From positions 558,001-622,000 of the forward strand of contig NZ_CCDL010000002.1 of the NCBI RefSeq assembly GCF_000724085.1: DNA of 64,000 nt, in the 5' to 3' direction. This DNA comes from Oceanobacillus manasiensis. Its GTDB lineage: Bacteria; Bacillota; Bacilli; Bacillales; Amphibacillaceae. The notes below the pieces were generated by a model, which saw only the letters and a program-made list of their open reading frames with translations, did not search any database and was not told where the DNA came from. The position numbers were made by a program, and so were the translations under genes. How positions within the stretch are numbered: the stretch's first letter is position 1; every line of letters begins with the position of its first letter. This document shows positions 37,500 through 45,830 of this stretch, piece by piece.

Positions 37500-38438
37500 T
37501 TAAGAGTTAAAGTAAGTTCTGACTTCTGTTTCGTCCTTAGCAATTTCGTGAACTAGTTCCTCTACGCCAGAAAACTTCTTTTCCTCTCGAATAAAAGCAT
37601 GCCATTCTACCCTTAATTCTTCCCCATAAAGGTCGTTGTTATAATCAAAGATATTGACTTCCAGGACCGGTTCTTCGATTTGATCTGTGAAGGTTGGTTT
37701 AAAACCTAAACTCGCCATCCCCTCATATACTTCATTTTTATAAAGTACTTTAACGGCATATACACCGATCATAGGTAGTAATGCTTTATCGCTAACCGCA
37801 ATATTTGCTGTTGGATACCCAATTGTTCGGCCTCGTTGATCACCTTTAACTACAATACCTGTTACAGATAATGGTCTACCGAGTAGTTCTGTCACCTTAT
37901 TCATTTGCCCTTCCCTCATTAAACTGCGTACCTTGGTTGAACTAATTTTTTCTTCGTTTAACAAAACTTTATCGACCTGCGTTACAGTGAACGCACCATC
38001 TGCATGCTCTTGAATAGTCTCCATATTCCCTTTTCCTTTGTGCCCATATGAAAAATCGAATCCAGCAACCATATGTTTAATATGAAGTCCAATTAAAAAA
38101 TGATCAACAAATTCTTGGGGAGATAAAGATGCAAGCTCATGATTAAATTCAATAATATAAAGTCTGTCCACCTCAAGTTTTTGCAATATCTCCTGCTTCT
38201 CGCGTAATGGTGTAAGATATTTTACATGTTGAATATCTTTTTTTAACACAACAGTTGGGTGTGGATAAAAAGTAATGACTGCACTTTCCATCCCTTTGTC
38301 TTTTGCTTCTTTTACAGCAGTTTGAATGACTTTCTGATGCCCTTTATGTATTCCATCAAAAAAGCCGATGGCTGTAACAGTTTCAGGTAGTTCATTTAAC
38401 ATCATAGAATGTGGGTATGTTAGTTCAAAAGTCCTCAT
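37500..38438 (-). CDS. ribF: Bifunctional riboflavin kinase/FAD synthetase
   Basis: Makes FMN from riboflavin and then FAD (RibC in B. subtilis). The 312-aa product has an N-terminal nucleotidyltransferase domain (AIGFFDGIHKGHQKVI with the GxxxxGH motif; KISSTKVRSLMREG with the ISSTxVR motif) and a C-terminal flavokinase domain (GIVVKGDQRGRTIGYPTANI). ATG 38438 follows AGGTGAGG. It lies 18 bases after truB, last in the nusA-infB operon. Confidence 0.97.
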   Translation of the reverse strand: MRTFELTYPHSMMLNELPETVTAIGFFDGIHKGHQKVIQTAVKEAKDKGMESAVITFYPHPTVVLKKDIQHVKYLTPLREKQEILQKLEVDRLYIIEFNHELASLSPQEFVDHFLIGLHIKHMVAGFDFSYGHKGKGNMETIQEHADGAFTVTQVDKVLLNEEKISSTKVRSLMREGQMNKVTELLGRPLSVTGIVVKGDQRGRTIGYPTANIAVSDKALLPMIGVYAVKVLYKNEVYEGMASLGFKPTFTDQIEEPVLEVNIFDYNNDLYGEELRVEWHAFIREEKKFSGVEELVHEIAKDETEVRTYFNS

Positions 38439-38456
38439 ATTCCTCACCTGCACTTT

Positions 38457-39347
38457 TTATCCGTTAAAAACACGTACGGGTTTAATTTCCGCAGGTTTTT
38501 CCGGATGGGTTTGATAGATTGCCAATAATTCATTCTTAAACATTATTACAAATGGCTCTTTCAATATTTTATCAGGTTTTAAAAGTTTTTGCCCGTTTCG
38601 TACTTTAACTGCTGTTTCTTCATCTACTTGTAAGTGTTCTAGATGCTCTAAACCTCTTTGGGCAGGCAATAATAGAGAGGATGGTTGTGTGGTTTTTAAT
38701 CTTTCTTCAACCTGTTCTAGTGTAATAGCTTCCTGCTGAGTGAACGAAGCGACCTGTGTCCTTTTAAGACCAGACATATGGGCTGGATACCCCAATTTCT
38801 TTCCAATGTCCACACAAAGTGTGCGAATATAAGTACCTTTTGAGCACACTACGTGAAAAGAAATACTGTTTTCCTCTGGCCTTATAAAGACATTTGAAAT
38901 GGAGAAAATTTTAACCTGCCGTGTTGGTCTCTCGACAACCTGATTAGCCCTAGCATATTCGTAAAGTTTTTTGCCATTCACCTTTACTGCTGAATACATT
39001 GGTGGAACTTGCGTGATTTCACCAATAAAACCATTTAACACCTCTTCTATCTGGCGCTCAGCTGGAAATTTATTAACAGTCTCTTCTTCAATCACTTTAC
39101 CATGTGCATCTTCTGTATCAGTTGCCACTCCTAGTTTGAGCTCTGCAATGTATGTCTTATTTGTCTCTGTTAGAAAGGGAACAATTTTTGTTGACTGCCC
39201 AATACAAATTGGTAAGACTCCTTCTACTTCAGGATCTAATGTACCTGTATGGCCAACCTTTTTGGTTTGAAATAATTTTCGAATCTTAAAAACACAGTCA
39301 TGGGATGTCATTCCCTTTGTTTTCCACAATGGCAAAATTCCATTCAT
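38457..39347 (-). CDS. truB: tRNA pseudouridine-55 synthase TruB
   Basis: Converts U55 of the T loop in tRNAs to pseudouridine. The 296-aa product has the catalytic Asp in VGHTGTLDPEVEGVLPICIG (about residue 39), KGMTSHDCVFKIRK, and the VPPMYSAVKVNGKKLYEYAR block; a PUA-like C-terminus follows. ATG 39347 has GGAGGTG 5 bases before it. It stands between rbfA and ribF, with a terminator on its upstream side. Confidence 0.97.
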   Translation of the reverse strand: MNGILPLWKTKGMTSHDCVFKIRKLFQTKKVGHTGTLDPEVEGVLPICIGQSTKIVPFLTETNKTYIAELKLGVATDTEDAHGKVIEEETVNKFPAERQIEEVLNGFIGEITQVPPMYSAVKVNGKKLYEYARANQVVERPTRQVKIFSISNVFIRPEENSISFHVVCSKGTYIRTLCVDIGKKLGYPAHMSGLKRTQVASFTQQEAITLEQVEERLKTTQPSSLLLPAQRGLEHLEHLQVDEETAVKVRNGQKLLKPDKILKEPFVIMFKNELLAIYQTHPEKPAEIKPVRVFNG

Positions 39348-39430
39348 ATCTTCACCTCCATTTAACACAAATATTGAAAAAGAACCTCTCTTTATACATA
39401 TAAACAGAATTACAGCTTTGGATACACATG

Positions 39431-39462
39431 GAAAAAATCTGGCTCAATAAAAGAGCCAGATT
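39431..39462 (-). terminator. Intrinsic terminator after rbfA
   Basis: AATCTGGCTC pairs with GAGCCAGATT around a 7-base loop, with a T-run on the minus strand. It divides the long rimP-ribF operon before truB. Confidence 0.9.
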
Positions 39463-39473
39463 ATCCTTTTACC

Positions 39474-39815
39474 TTATTTATTTAAATCACGTAATATTGT
39501 TTCAATCCTATTGCCATATTCAAGGGCTTCGTCGAATTCAAACATGAGCTCAGGTGTTTTGCGAAGTCGAATTCGCTGTCCTATTTCGGAGCGAATAAAA
39601 CCTTTCGCTTTAGCAAGACCTAATAGCGTGTCCTGTTTTTGTTGTTCGTCACCTAGTACAGAAATAAACACTTTTGCCTGCTGTAGGTCCCCTGTTACTT
39701 CTACATCTGTAACTGTAACAAATCCAACCCGAGGATCTTTAATTTTTCTGGTCAAAATTTCTCCCAGTTCTTTTTTCATTTGCTCTGCGATTCGGTTTGC
39801 TCTCATTTCTGCCAA
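39474..39815 (-). CDS. rbfA: Ribosome-binding factor A
   Basis: RbfA assists late maturation of the 30S subunit. The product (about 114 aa) has a KH-type fold: [41 protein letters not shown] and [35 protein letters not shown]. The best ribosome site (GAGGTG) lies 6 bases before a TTG at 39815; the ATG at 39806, where the B. subtilis homology begins, would be 15 bases from that site. A longer frame reaches 39842. I prefer the TTG but this is not certain. Confidence 0.93.
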   Translation of the reverse strand: MAEMRANRIAEQMKKELGEILTRKIKDPRVGFVTVTDVEVTGDLQQAKVFISVLGDEQQKQDTLLGLAKAKGFIRSEIGQRIRLRKTPELMFEFDEALEYGNRIETILRDLNK

Positions 39816-39870
39816 CTCATTCACCTCTTTAAAAATACGCACACAACTCGTCTGTTAATCAATCGAACAT

Positions 39871-40149
39871 CTACATTCTTTCAATCGTGGTTTGTGTTCT
39901 TTCAAGTTCCACGTACGTATCAATGATTTTCAACACTTCTTGCATGACCTTTTCAGAATGTCCGTAGTCATTAGAAATGGTCACAATGCCAATCTTTGTT
40001 CGTTGCCATAAGTCATGGTAGTCAAGCTCTGTTACAGCTACATTAAATGTGTTCTGCAGCTTTGCAATTAACTTTTTTAAAACAGACCTTTTTTGTTTAA
40101 GGGAATGCCCATCATACATCATACACTCCACTTCGGCGTATACGATCAT
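39871..40149 (-). CDS. ylxP: YlxP, DUF503 family protein
   Basis: A 92-aa protein of the YlxP/DUF503 family, conserved between infB and rbfA across Firmicutes. It starts [27 protein letters not shown] and contains [26 protein letters not shown]. Its ATG overlaps the infB stop by four bases. Operon context suggests a part in ribosome function; no activity is known to me. Confidence 0.92.
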   Translation of the reverse strand: MIVYAEVECMMYDGHSLKQKRSVLKKLIAKLQNTFNVAVTELDYHDLWQRTKIGIVTISNDYGHSEKVMQEVLKIIDTYVELERTQTTIERM

Positions 40150-42296
40150 TTACGTTCAATTTCCTCCATCACATATGCTTCAATAATATCGCCTTCTTTA
40201 ATATCATTAAAGTTTTTAATTGTGATACCACACTCATAGTTCTGTGCAACTTCTTTTACATCATCTTTAAAACGTTTTAATGCATCGATTTCTCCTTCGA
40301 AATGAACAACGCCATCGCGAATCAATCGAATTCCAGCATCTCTTGTAATTTTACCTTCTGTTACATAACTACCAGCTATTGTACCGATTTTAGACACTTT
40401 AAAGGTTTCACGAACCTCTGCTTGCCCTGTTACTTTTTCTTCAAATTCCGGGTCAAGCATTCCCTTCATAGCAGCCTCAACTTCTTCAATCGCTTTATAA
40501 ATAACACGGTGAAGACGGACATCTACTTTTTCGGATTCTGCAGCCTTTTTAGCATTTGCGTCAGGTCTTACGTTGAATCCAATTACGATAGCGTTTGATG
40601 CAGAGGCTAAAATGATATCTGATTCAGTAATTGCACCTACACCAGTATGGATAATCTTAATATTAACTCCCTCTACCTCAATCTTTTGTAAGGAAGAAGC
40701 TAATGCACCAGCAGAACCTTGAACATCTGCTTTTATAATAATATTGATTTCCTTCATTTCCCCTTGTTTGATTTGTTCAAACAAGTCATCCAGACTAACT
40801 TTTGTTTGTTCAGTTCTGTTTTCCTGAATTTGTTTTTGTTGACGGGCTTCCCCAATTTGTCGTGCCTTCTTCTCATCGGTAAATACAAGGAACTGGTCTC
40901 CAGCTTGTGGGACTTCATTTAATCCTGTGATTTCAACAGGAGTAGATGGGCCTGCCTCAGTTACCCGTTGACCAAGATCATTTACCATAGCGCGTACTCG
41001 ACCATGGGTATTCCCTACTACTAGAGAGTCTCCCACATGAAGTTCTCCATTTTGTACTAGTAATGTAGCAACAGAACCGCGCCCTTTATCCAACTGTGCA
41101 TCAATTACGGTACCAAAAGCATTTGCCTTAGGATTAGCTTTTAATTCTTCCATTTCAGAAACGAGTACGATCATTTCTAACAGGTCATCAATCCCCTCAT
41201 TTTTGATGGCTGATAAGTTCACAAAAATCGTGCTACCGCCCCAATCTTCAGGGATTAGTTCATATTCCGTTAATTCTTGCATAACACGGTCCGGATTGGC
41301 GCCTTCTTTATCCATTTTGTTAACTGCAATAATGATTGGTACTTCAGCAGCTTTTGCGTGGTTAATTGCTTCCACAGTCTGTGGCATAACACCATCATCT
41401 GCAGCAACCACTAAAATAGCAATATCTGTAACTTGCGCACCTCTTGAACGCATGCTTGTAAAAGCAGCATGGCCAGGTGTATCAAGGAACGTGATTTTCT
41501 TACCATCGTTTTCTACTTGGTATGCTCCAATATGCTGTGTAATTCCACCAGCTTCTCCAGCTGTAACTTTTGTATGGCGAATAGCATCCAATAATGTTGT
41601 TTTTCCATGGTCAACGTGTCCCATAATGGTAACAACAGCTGGACGTTCTACAAGATCAGCTTCTTTATCTTCTTCAAGGTATTTATCAAAGTCTGTATCT
41701 TCTAAAATTATTTCTTTTTCAACTTTAACGTCAAACTCGCCACAGATTAACTCAATTGCATCATCATCTAGGTCCTGGTTTTTTGTTGCCATAACACCTA
41801 GGAACATTAATTTCTTAATAATCTCTGAAGCATCTTTGTTTAATTTAGCAGCAAGATCACTTACAGTAAGTGTTTCACTATAGGTGATTTGCTTTGGTGT
41901 TTCTTTCACCACAGGTTGTTTAGGAGCCTGGTGTTGTTGATTACCTCTTCTATTCCCTTTTTGCTTTTTGTTTTGGAAATTTGAATTACCATTGTTTCGT
42001 TGTTGATTGGAATTCGGCTTATTTTTCCCTTTATTCCCTTGATTATGATTTTTTTTAGTCTCCGATGTATTAGTGTTCACGTTTTTTGTCCCACCATTAC
42101 CGCCTGATGTCTGGTTTGGTTTCTCAGATGTCTTAGGCGTTGAGTTGAATTTTTCATCTAGCTTACTAACGGTATCAGCTGAAATGGTAGACATGTGGTT
42201 AGACACTTCTACATTAATTTCTTCTAAATAATTGATAACATCTTTACTAGGTTTATTTATTTTTTTTGCATATTCATATACACGCATTTTACTCAT
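40146..42296 (-). CDS. infB: Translation initiation factor IF-2
   Basis: IF-2 delivers initiator tRNA to the ribosome with GTP. The 716-aa product has an N-terminal IF2-N motif ([25 protein letters not shown]), an Asn/Lys/Gln-rich linker (about residues 55-130), a second IF2-N ([21 protein letters not shown]), then the GTPase: G1 [13 protein letters not shown]3 DTPGHAAF, G4 NKMD, and domains II-IV. It begins 21 bases after rplGA, in the nusA operon. Confidence 0.98.
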   Translation of the reverse strand: MSKMRVYEYAKKINKPSKDVINYLEEINVEVSNHMSTISADTVSKLDEKFNSTPKTSEKPNQTSGGNGGTKNVNTNTSETKKNHNQGNKGKNKPNSNQQRNNGNSNFQNKKQKGNRRGNQQHQAPKQPVVKETPKQITYSETLTVSDLAAKLNKDASEIIKKLMFLGVMATKNQDLDDDAIELICGEFDVKVEKEIILEDTDFDKYLEEDKEADLVERPAVVTIMGHVDHGKTTLLDAIRHTKVTAGEAGGITQHIGAYQVENDGKKITFLDTPGHAAFTSMRSRGAQVTDIAILVVAADDGVMPQTVEAINHAKAAEVPIIIAVNKMDKEGANPDRVMQELTEYELIPEDWGGSTIFVNLSAIKNEGIDDLLEMIVLVSEMEELKANPKANAFGTVIDAQLDKGRGSVATLLVQNGELHVGDSLVVGNTHGRVRAMVNDLGQRVTEAGPSTPVEITGLNEVPQAGDQFLVFTDEKKARQIGEARQQKQIQENRTEQTKVSLDDLFEQIKQGEMKEINIIIKADVQGSAGALASSLQKIEVEGVNIKIIHTGVGAITESDIILASASNAIVIGFNVRPDANAKKAAESEKVDVRLHRVIYKAIEEVEAAMKGMLDPEFEEKVTGQAEVRETFKVSKIGTIAGSYVTEGKITRDAGIRLIRDGVVHFEGEIDALKRFKDDVKEVAQNYECGITIKNFNDIKEGDIIEAYVMEEIERK

Positions 42297-42316
42297 ACGT
42301 TCACCCCCGAATTTAA

Positions 42317-42625
42317 TTACCCGAGTAACGATTGAATCTTAGTAGCAAATCCTGCATCTAAAATCGCAACAGCTACTCTTTGGGATTTTCCAATAGCTTG
42401 TGATAGTGTCTCTCTATCATCAACTATCTCATATGGTACATTGTACGATTTGCACTTGTCCGTGAGCTTTTTTCTCGTTTGCGGACCTATATCACTAGCC
42501 AAGAGGATAAGCTTTGCTCTGTTTTGTCTAATATCCTTGACAATTGCCTCTTCTCCCAAGGAAATTTTTCGCGCTCGGTATGCAAGTCCAATCATATTTA
42601 AGTACGAATTATTATTATGATTCAT
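42317..42625 (-). CDS. rplGA: L7Ae-family RNA-binding protein RplGA (YlxQ)
   Basis: A 102-aa protein of the L7Ae/L30e family, which binds kink-turn RNA. Motifs: [47 protein letters not shown], with the typical AxRAxK and LASD blocks. ATG 42625 follows GAAGG by 7 bases and overlaps the rnpM stop; a longer TTG-started frame exists. It is part of the nusA-rnpM-rplGA-infB cluster. Confidence 0.93.
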   Translation of the reverse strand: MNHNNNSYLNMIGLAYRARKISLGEEAIVKDIRQNRAKLILLASDIGPQTRKKLTDKCKSYNVPYEIVDDRETLSQAIGKSQRVAVAILDAGFATKIQSLLG

Positions 42626-42896
42626 TTTTTTTACCTTCAACCAATTGTAATAAGTCCTCGTAGATCTTTGCGTTCACTTCTGTATTCAATTGGCGGTTTA
42701 GGACGCCGGTTTTCTCAGCTTGTCGGATAACTTCAGGATCCCTTGTTAAATAAGCCCCGCGGCCATTTTTCTTACCTGTCTCATCCACAAACACCTCGCC
42801 ATCCTTATTGCGGACAACGCGTATAAGCTGTTTCTTCGGCTTCATTTCATTTGTTACGACACATTTACGCTCAGGTATTTTTCTTTTTTGCACCAT
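42615..42896 (-). CDS. rnpM: RnpM (YlxR), RNase P modulator
   Basis: A 93-aa basic protein of the YlxR/DUF448 family, reported to bind RNase P RNA and modulate its activity. It shows the family core PERKCVVTNEMKPKKQLIRVVRNKDGEVFVDETGKKNGRGAY, with the GRGAYL turn. It follows nusA by 11 bases and overlaps rplGA. Confidence 0.93.
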   Translation of the reverse strand: MVQKRKIPERKCVVTNEMKPKKQLIRVVRNKDGEVFVDETGKKNGRGAYLTRDPEVIRQAEKTGVLNRQLNTEVNAKIYEDLLQLVEGKKNES

Positions 42897-42907
42897 TGGA
42901 CAGCCTC

Positions 42908-44005
42908 CTACTCGAACAAGTCTTCCTCAGTGTCTGGTAGAACCTCTTCCTGTTCTTTTAACAAGCCCTCTTCTCGTGCCTCAGATTCACTCTTAATATC
43001 AATCTTCCAGCCAGTAAGTTTAGCAGCAAGACGAGCATTCTGACCACGTTTTCCGATAGCTAGGGATAGCTGGTAATCTGGAACTATAACCGTGGTAGCT
43101 TTCTCTTCCTCATTCACTAACACATCTACCACTTTAGAAGGGCTTAGAGCATTGGATACATATACTACTGGATCCTCAGACCACTCGACCACATCAATCT
43201 TTTCACCTTTTAACTCGTTTACAATCGCTTGTACACGTTGACCCTTTTGACCAACACATGATCCTACTGGGTCTATTTCTGGATCTGGTGCGTGCACAGA
43301 TATTTTAGAACGGTCCCCAGCTTCACGTGCAACAGACTTAATTTCTACAATACCTTCATAAATTTCTGGTACTTCCATTTCAAACAAACGTTTTAAAAGG
43401 CCTGGATGAGATCTAGAAATATAAATTTGTGGACCCTTGCTCGTATTTTCTACTTTGGTCACAAACACTTTCAAACGGTCGTGAACATAGTATTCTTCTG
43501 TTGGCATTTGTTCAGCTTCAGCTAGCTTCGCCTCTATTTTACCAAGGTTTACATACACAAATCTTGGATCCTTACGCTGAATAATACCGGTCATTACATC
43601 CTCTTCACGGTCAGCATACTCAGAGAAAATCACTCCACGTTCTGCTTCTCTAACTCGTTGTGTCACAACTTGTTTCGCCGCTTGTGCTGCAATACGTCCA
43701 AAGTCTTTAGGTGTTACTTCAACTTCTACCACGTCTTCAATTGTGTAGTTAGGATCAATCTTTATCGCTTCTTCGAGGGACATCTCTTCTTGGTTGTCTT
43801 CGACTTCCTCGACAACTGTTTTTCTAGAAAAGACACCCATCTTGCCAGTTTCTTCATTAAGTTCTACTCGAACATTTGTAGCGGATTTAAAATTCTTTTT
43901 ATATGCAGAGATTAAAGCTGCTTCCAGTGCCTCTAGAAGAATATCCTTGTCAATCCCTTTATCCTTTGCCAAATAATCAATCGCTTCAAACAACTGATTG
44001 CTCAC
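42908..44005 (-). CDS. nusA: Transcription termination/antitermination factor NusA
   Basis: NusA binds RNA polymerase and RNA, promoting pausing and intrinsic termination in Bacillus. The 365-aa product has an N-terminal polymerase-binding domain (about 1-125), an S1 domain (MTGIIQRKDPRFVYVNLGKIEAKL), KH1 (VGSCVGQKGQRVQAIVNELKGEKIDVV) and KH2 (LAIGKRGQNARLAAKLTGWKIDIKS), without the acidic repeats of E. coli. The start is GTG at 44005, with AAGGGGG upstream. It follows the broken rimP gene by 16 bases. Confidence 0.98.
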   Translation of the reverse strand: MSNQLFEAIDYLAKDKGIDKDILLEALEAALISAYKKNFKSATNVRVELNEETGKMGVFSRKTVVEEVEDNQEEMSLEEAIKIDPNYTIEDVVEVEVTPKDFGRIAAQAAKQVVTQRVREAERGVIFSEYADREEDVMTGIIQRKDPRFVYVNLGKIEAKLAEAEQMPTEEYYVHDRLKVFVTKVENTSKGPQIYISRSHPGLLKRLFEMEVPEIYEGIVEIKSVAREAGDRSKISVHAPDPEIDPVGSCVGQKGQRVQAIVNELKGEKIDVVEWSEDPVVYVSNALSPSKVVDVLVNEEEKATTVIVPDYQLSLAIGKRGQNARLAAKLTGWKIDIKSESEAREEGLLKEQEEVLPDTEEDLFE

Positions 44006-44021
44006 GTTCTTTTTCCCCCTT

Positions 44022-44495
44022 CTAAAACATTACAGCAAGTCGTGCTTTTGCTATTTTATCGTATGGTAGTTCTACTTGTTTTTTTCTTGTTTTTTCCTTG
44101 TACTCTATTGTTAAGAGATCATTGTCAAAGCTTTTTAGAATACCTTCATATTCCTTCTCACCTTGTATTGGCTCGTAAAGTTTTACAAAGATATTTTTTT
44201 CAATGTTATTTTGGGAATCTTCTTTTTTCTTTTATGGTCGCTCTACCCCAGGGGAAGATACTTCTAAAAAATACGCTTCCTTAATAGGATCTGTGCTATC
44301 CAGTTTCTCACTTAGTTCTTCAGAAACTTCACCACATTCGGTAATATCTACTCCGCCTGGTTTATCAATATACACACGTAAGAACCAGTTTTTTCCTTCT
44401 TTTACGTATTCTACATCAACAAGTTCCAGTTTTTTGGGTTCCAAAATCGGCCGCAATAATTCCTCTGTTGTTTGTATTACTTGAGAACTCACCAT
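44022..44495 (-). pseudogene. rimP: Ribosome maturation factor RimP interrupted by one in-frame stop codon
   Basis: RimP helps 30S assembly. The frame from 44495 reads [20 protein letters not shown] to VSSPGVERP (87 aa) and stops at TAA (44232-44234). Without any frame change, translation beyond the stop gives KKKEDSQNNIEKNIFVKLYEPIQGEKEYEG to KIAKARLAVMF and a TAG at 44022-44024: the RimP C-terminal domain. With one sense codon at the stop the protein would be 157 aa, as in B. subtilis. Relatives have Leu here (ERPLKK), so TTA to TAA would explain it. It could be a real nonsense mutation or a sequencing error. Confidence 0.88.
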
Positions 44496-44606
44496 TCATC
44501 CTCCTTTATTCAGTTGTTTTGCTGCCTATCAGCTAATATTAGCCGTCTTTTCTGATAGTATGAACCATCACACTACTTTTCATTTGATCATGTTCTAAAT
44601 CAATAG

Positions 44607-44695
44607 AAAACCCCTGCCGTAATGCGGTGGCAAGGGGGAGTTTACGCGAAGTTGAAAAGAAGTATGAAGAAAGAGTGGGCGTATACCCACTCTTT
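44607..44695 (-). promoter_or_regulatory. Two-hairpin leader of the rimP-nusA operon (candidate attenuator)
   Basis: In the minus-strand leader the first hairpin is AAGAGTGGG/CCCACTCTT (about 44669-44695) and the second CCCCTTGCC/GGCAGGGG with TTTTC after it (about 44607-44637). Both lie between the probable promoter and rimP and resemble weak intrinsic terminators. NusA-dependent termination in the leader of its own operon has been described for B. subtilis; that it works here is inference. Confidence 0.55.
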
Positions 44696-44724
44696 TAACC
44701 GTTCGTATCATTACTTACCAAAAA

Positions 44725-44757
44725 ATAGTATATCATAAAGGTTTATCTAATGCAAGA
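44725..44757 (-). promoter_or_regulatory. Probable sigma-A promoter of the rimP-nusA operon
   Basis: On the minus strand TTGCAT is followed after 17 bases by TATACT, upstream of the two leader hairpins and about 230 bases before rimP. The -10 is good, the -35 moderate. Confidence 0.55.
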
Positions 44758-44790
44758 TGAGGGGGCACGTTTATAGTATAGCCGTAATCG

Positions 44791-45654
44791 TTAACTCTTA
44801 AACGAAGAGAGCACCTTTTCCTCTTTATCTTTATTGGTGAAAAGTCCTAGAGCTTGTTGAAGATTCCCTGTTGTTTTTACTTTTTCACCGAAGGATACGT
44901 CAAACGCTATGATCTCTCGAACAATATCTGGTCGTAATCCGGTTATCGTTGTTTCACAACCCATCATGGAAATACCATCAAGTAGTTTAAGGAAATAATG
45001 TATTGCCTCTTTATCCATTTCTGCAATTCCTGAAAGATCCATAAGTAATTTCTCGACATGATTTTTCCCAATTTCCATAAGGACCTTTTCTTCGATTATT
45101 CCTGCTCTATATGTGTCAATGGTACCAATTAAAGGTAAAATACTTGTGTTATTCGTAATTGGAATAATTGGCACAGATAAATTCTCAACAAGCTTTCGCT
45201 CTTTCTCTAATAACTCTTCCTTATAATCTGAATAAGAAATAAAGAAGCCTTGAAAGAACTCATCAATTAATTTATTTATTTTGATAACCATCTCATAAGA
45301 GTTTTCACTCAATGGCTTCATATCATAGGTTTTTTCATATTCATATAAGAAGCTCCAAAAAGATTTTCTGATTGCTTTTACCCATTCAAGCTTAAATGAT
45401 AAGGTGAGTGTCGTTTTCGCCCAGGCAACACCTTCTTTTTTGGCAAAGTCTATCACTTTCTGCTCCTCGTTATTAACGAACATAAGAATAAGATGATAAG
45501 CATTTTCCACCAGATTAATACCACCGATAAGCTTAATTTCTTCTATTTTATCATAGCCAATTGATGCTTCATTAAGTAGCAGTGCTTCTAGTTCCTTTCT
45601 GTTTTTTATAATAAAATTTTCTAAATCAGCTTTATTATTAAAAATATAACTCAT
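44791..45654 (-). CDS. RsbR-like STAS-domain protein, extra gene between polC and rimP
   Basis: A 287-aa protein with an RsbR-type helical N-terminal half (about residues 1-150) and a C-terminal STAS domain (about 162-275: VPIIPITNNTSILPLIGTID, MDLSGIAEMDKEAI, GCETTITGLRPDIVREII). RsbR proteins belong to stressosomes that control sigma-B or other outputs. The two phospho-threonines of RsbRA seem replaced by Lys215 (MDK for VDT) and Glu247 (VRE for AQT). I use ATG 45654, with AAGGAG 12 bases before it; the frame is open to 45747 but that part contains a promoter-like -10. No equivalent stands here in B. subtilis. Confidence 0.85.
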   Translation of the reverse strand: MSYIFNNKADLENFIIKNRKELEALLLNEASIGYDKIEEIKLIGGINLVENAYHLILMFVNNEEQKVIDFAKKEGVAWAKTTLTLSFKLEWVKAIRKSFWSFLYEYEKTYDMKPLSENSYEMVIKINKLIDEFFQGFFISYSDYKEELLEKERKLVENLSVPIIPITNNTSILPLIGTIDTYRAGIIEEKVLMEIGKNHVEKLLMDLSGIAEMDKEAIHYFLKLLDGISMMGCETTITGLRPDIVREIIAFDVSFGEKVKTTGNLQQALGLFTNKDKEEKVLSSFKS

Positions 45655-45721
45655 AAATAGCTGCATCTCCTTCATCTTATGTATAGTACCGCCAAGTAAA
45701 TTCTTTGAATATTCTGCACCG

Positions 45722-45749
45722 ATTATATCATAACATCTTACATCCACAA
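45722..45749 (-). promoter_or_regulatory. Possible promoter of the RsbR-like gene
   Basis: A perfect TATAAT (45722-45727) with a weak TTGTGG at 16 bases on the minus strand, about 68 bases before the chosen start. Confidence 0.4.
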
Positions 45750-45784
45750 AAAAAGAAATAGGTGGACCCTACTTCCAAATATAG

Positions 45785-45809
45785 GAAAAAGGGTAGACTA
45801 GCTACCCTT
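45785..45809 (-). terminator. Terminator-like hairpin after polC
   Basis: AAGGGTAG pairs with CTACCCTT around a short loop with TTTTTCC behind it on the minus strand, about 20 bases after the polC stop. Confidence 0.7.
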
Positions 45810-45830
45810 ATTTTCCCTCTTTTCTATAAT

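Noticed and set aside
41203-41883. 226-codon open frame on the plus strand opposite infB
   Set aside because: It lies wholly inside infB, has Ser/Thr/Ile-rich composition expected from the reverse of a coding strand, and no ribosome site; it is a shadow frame.
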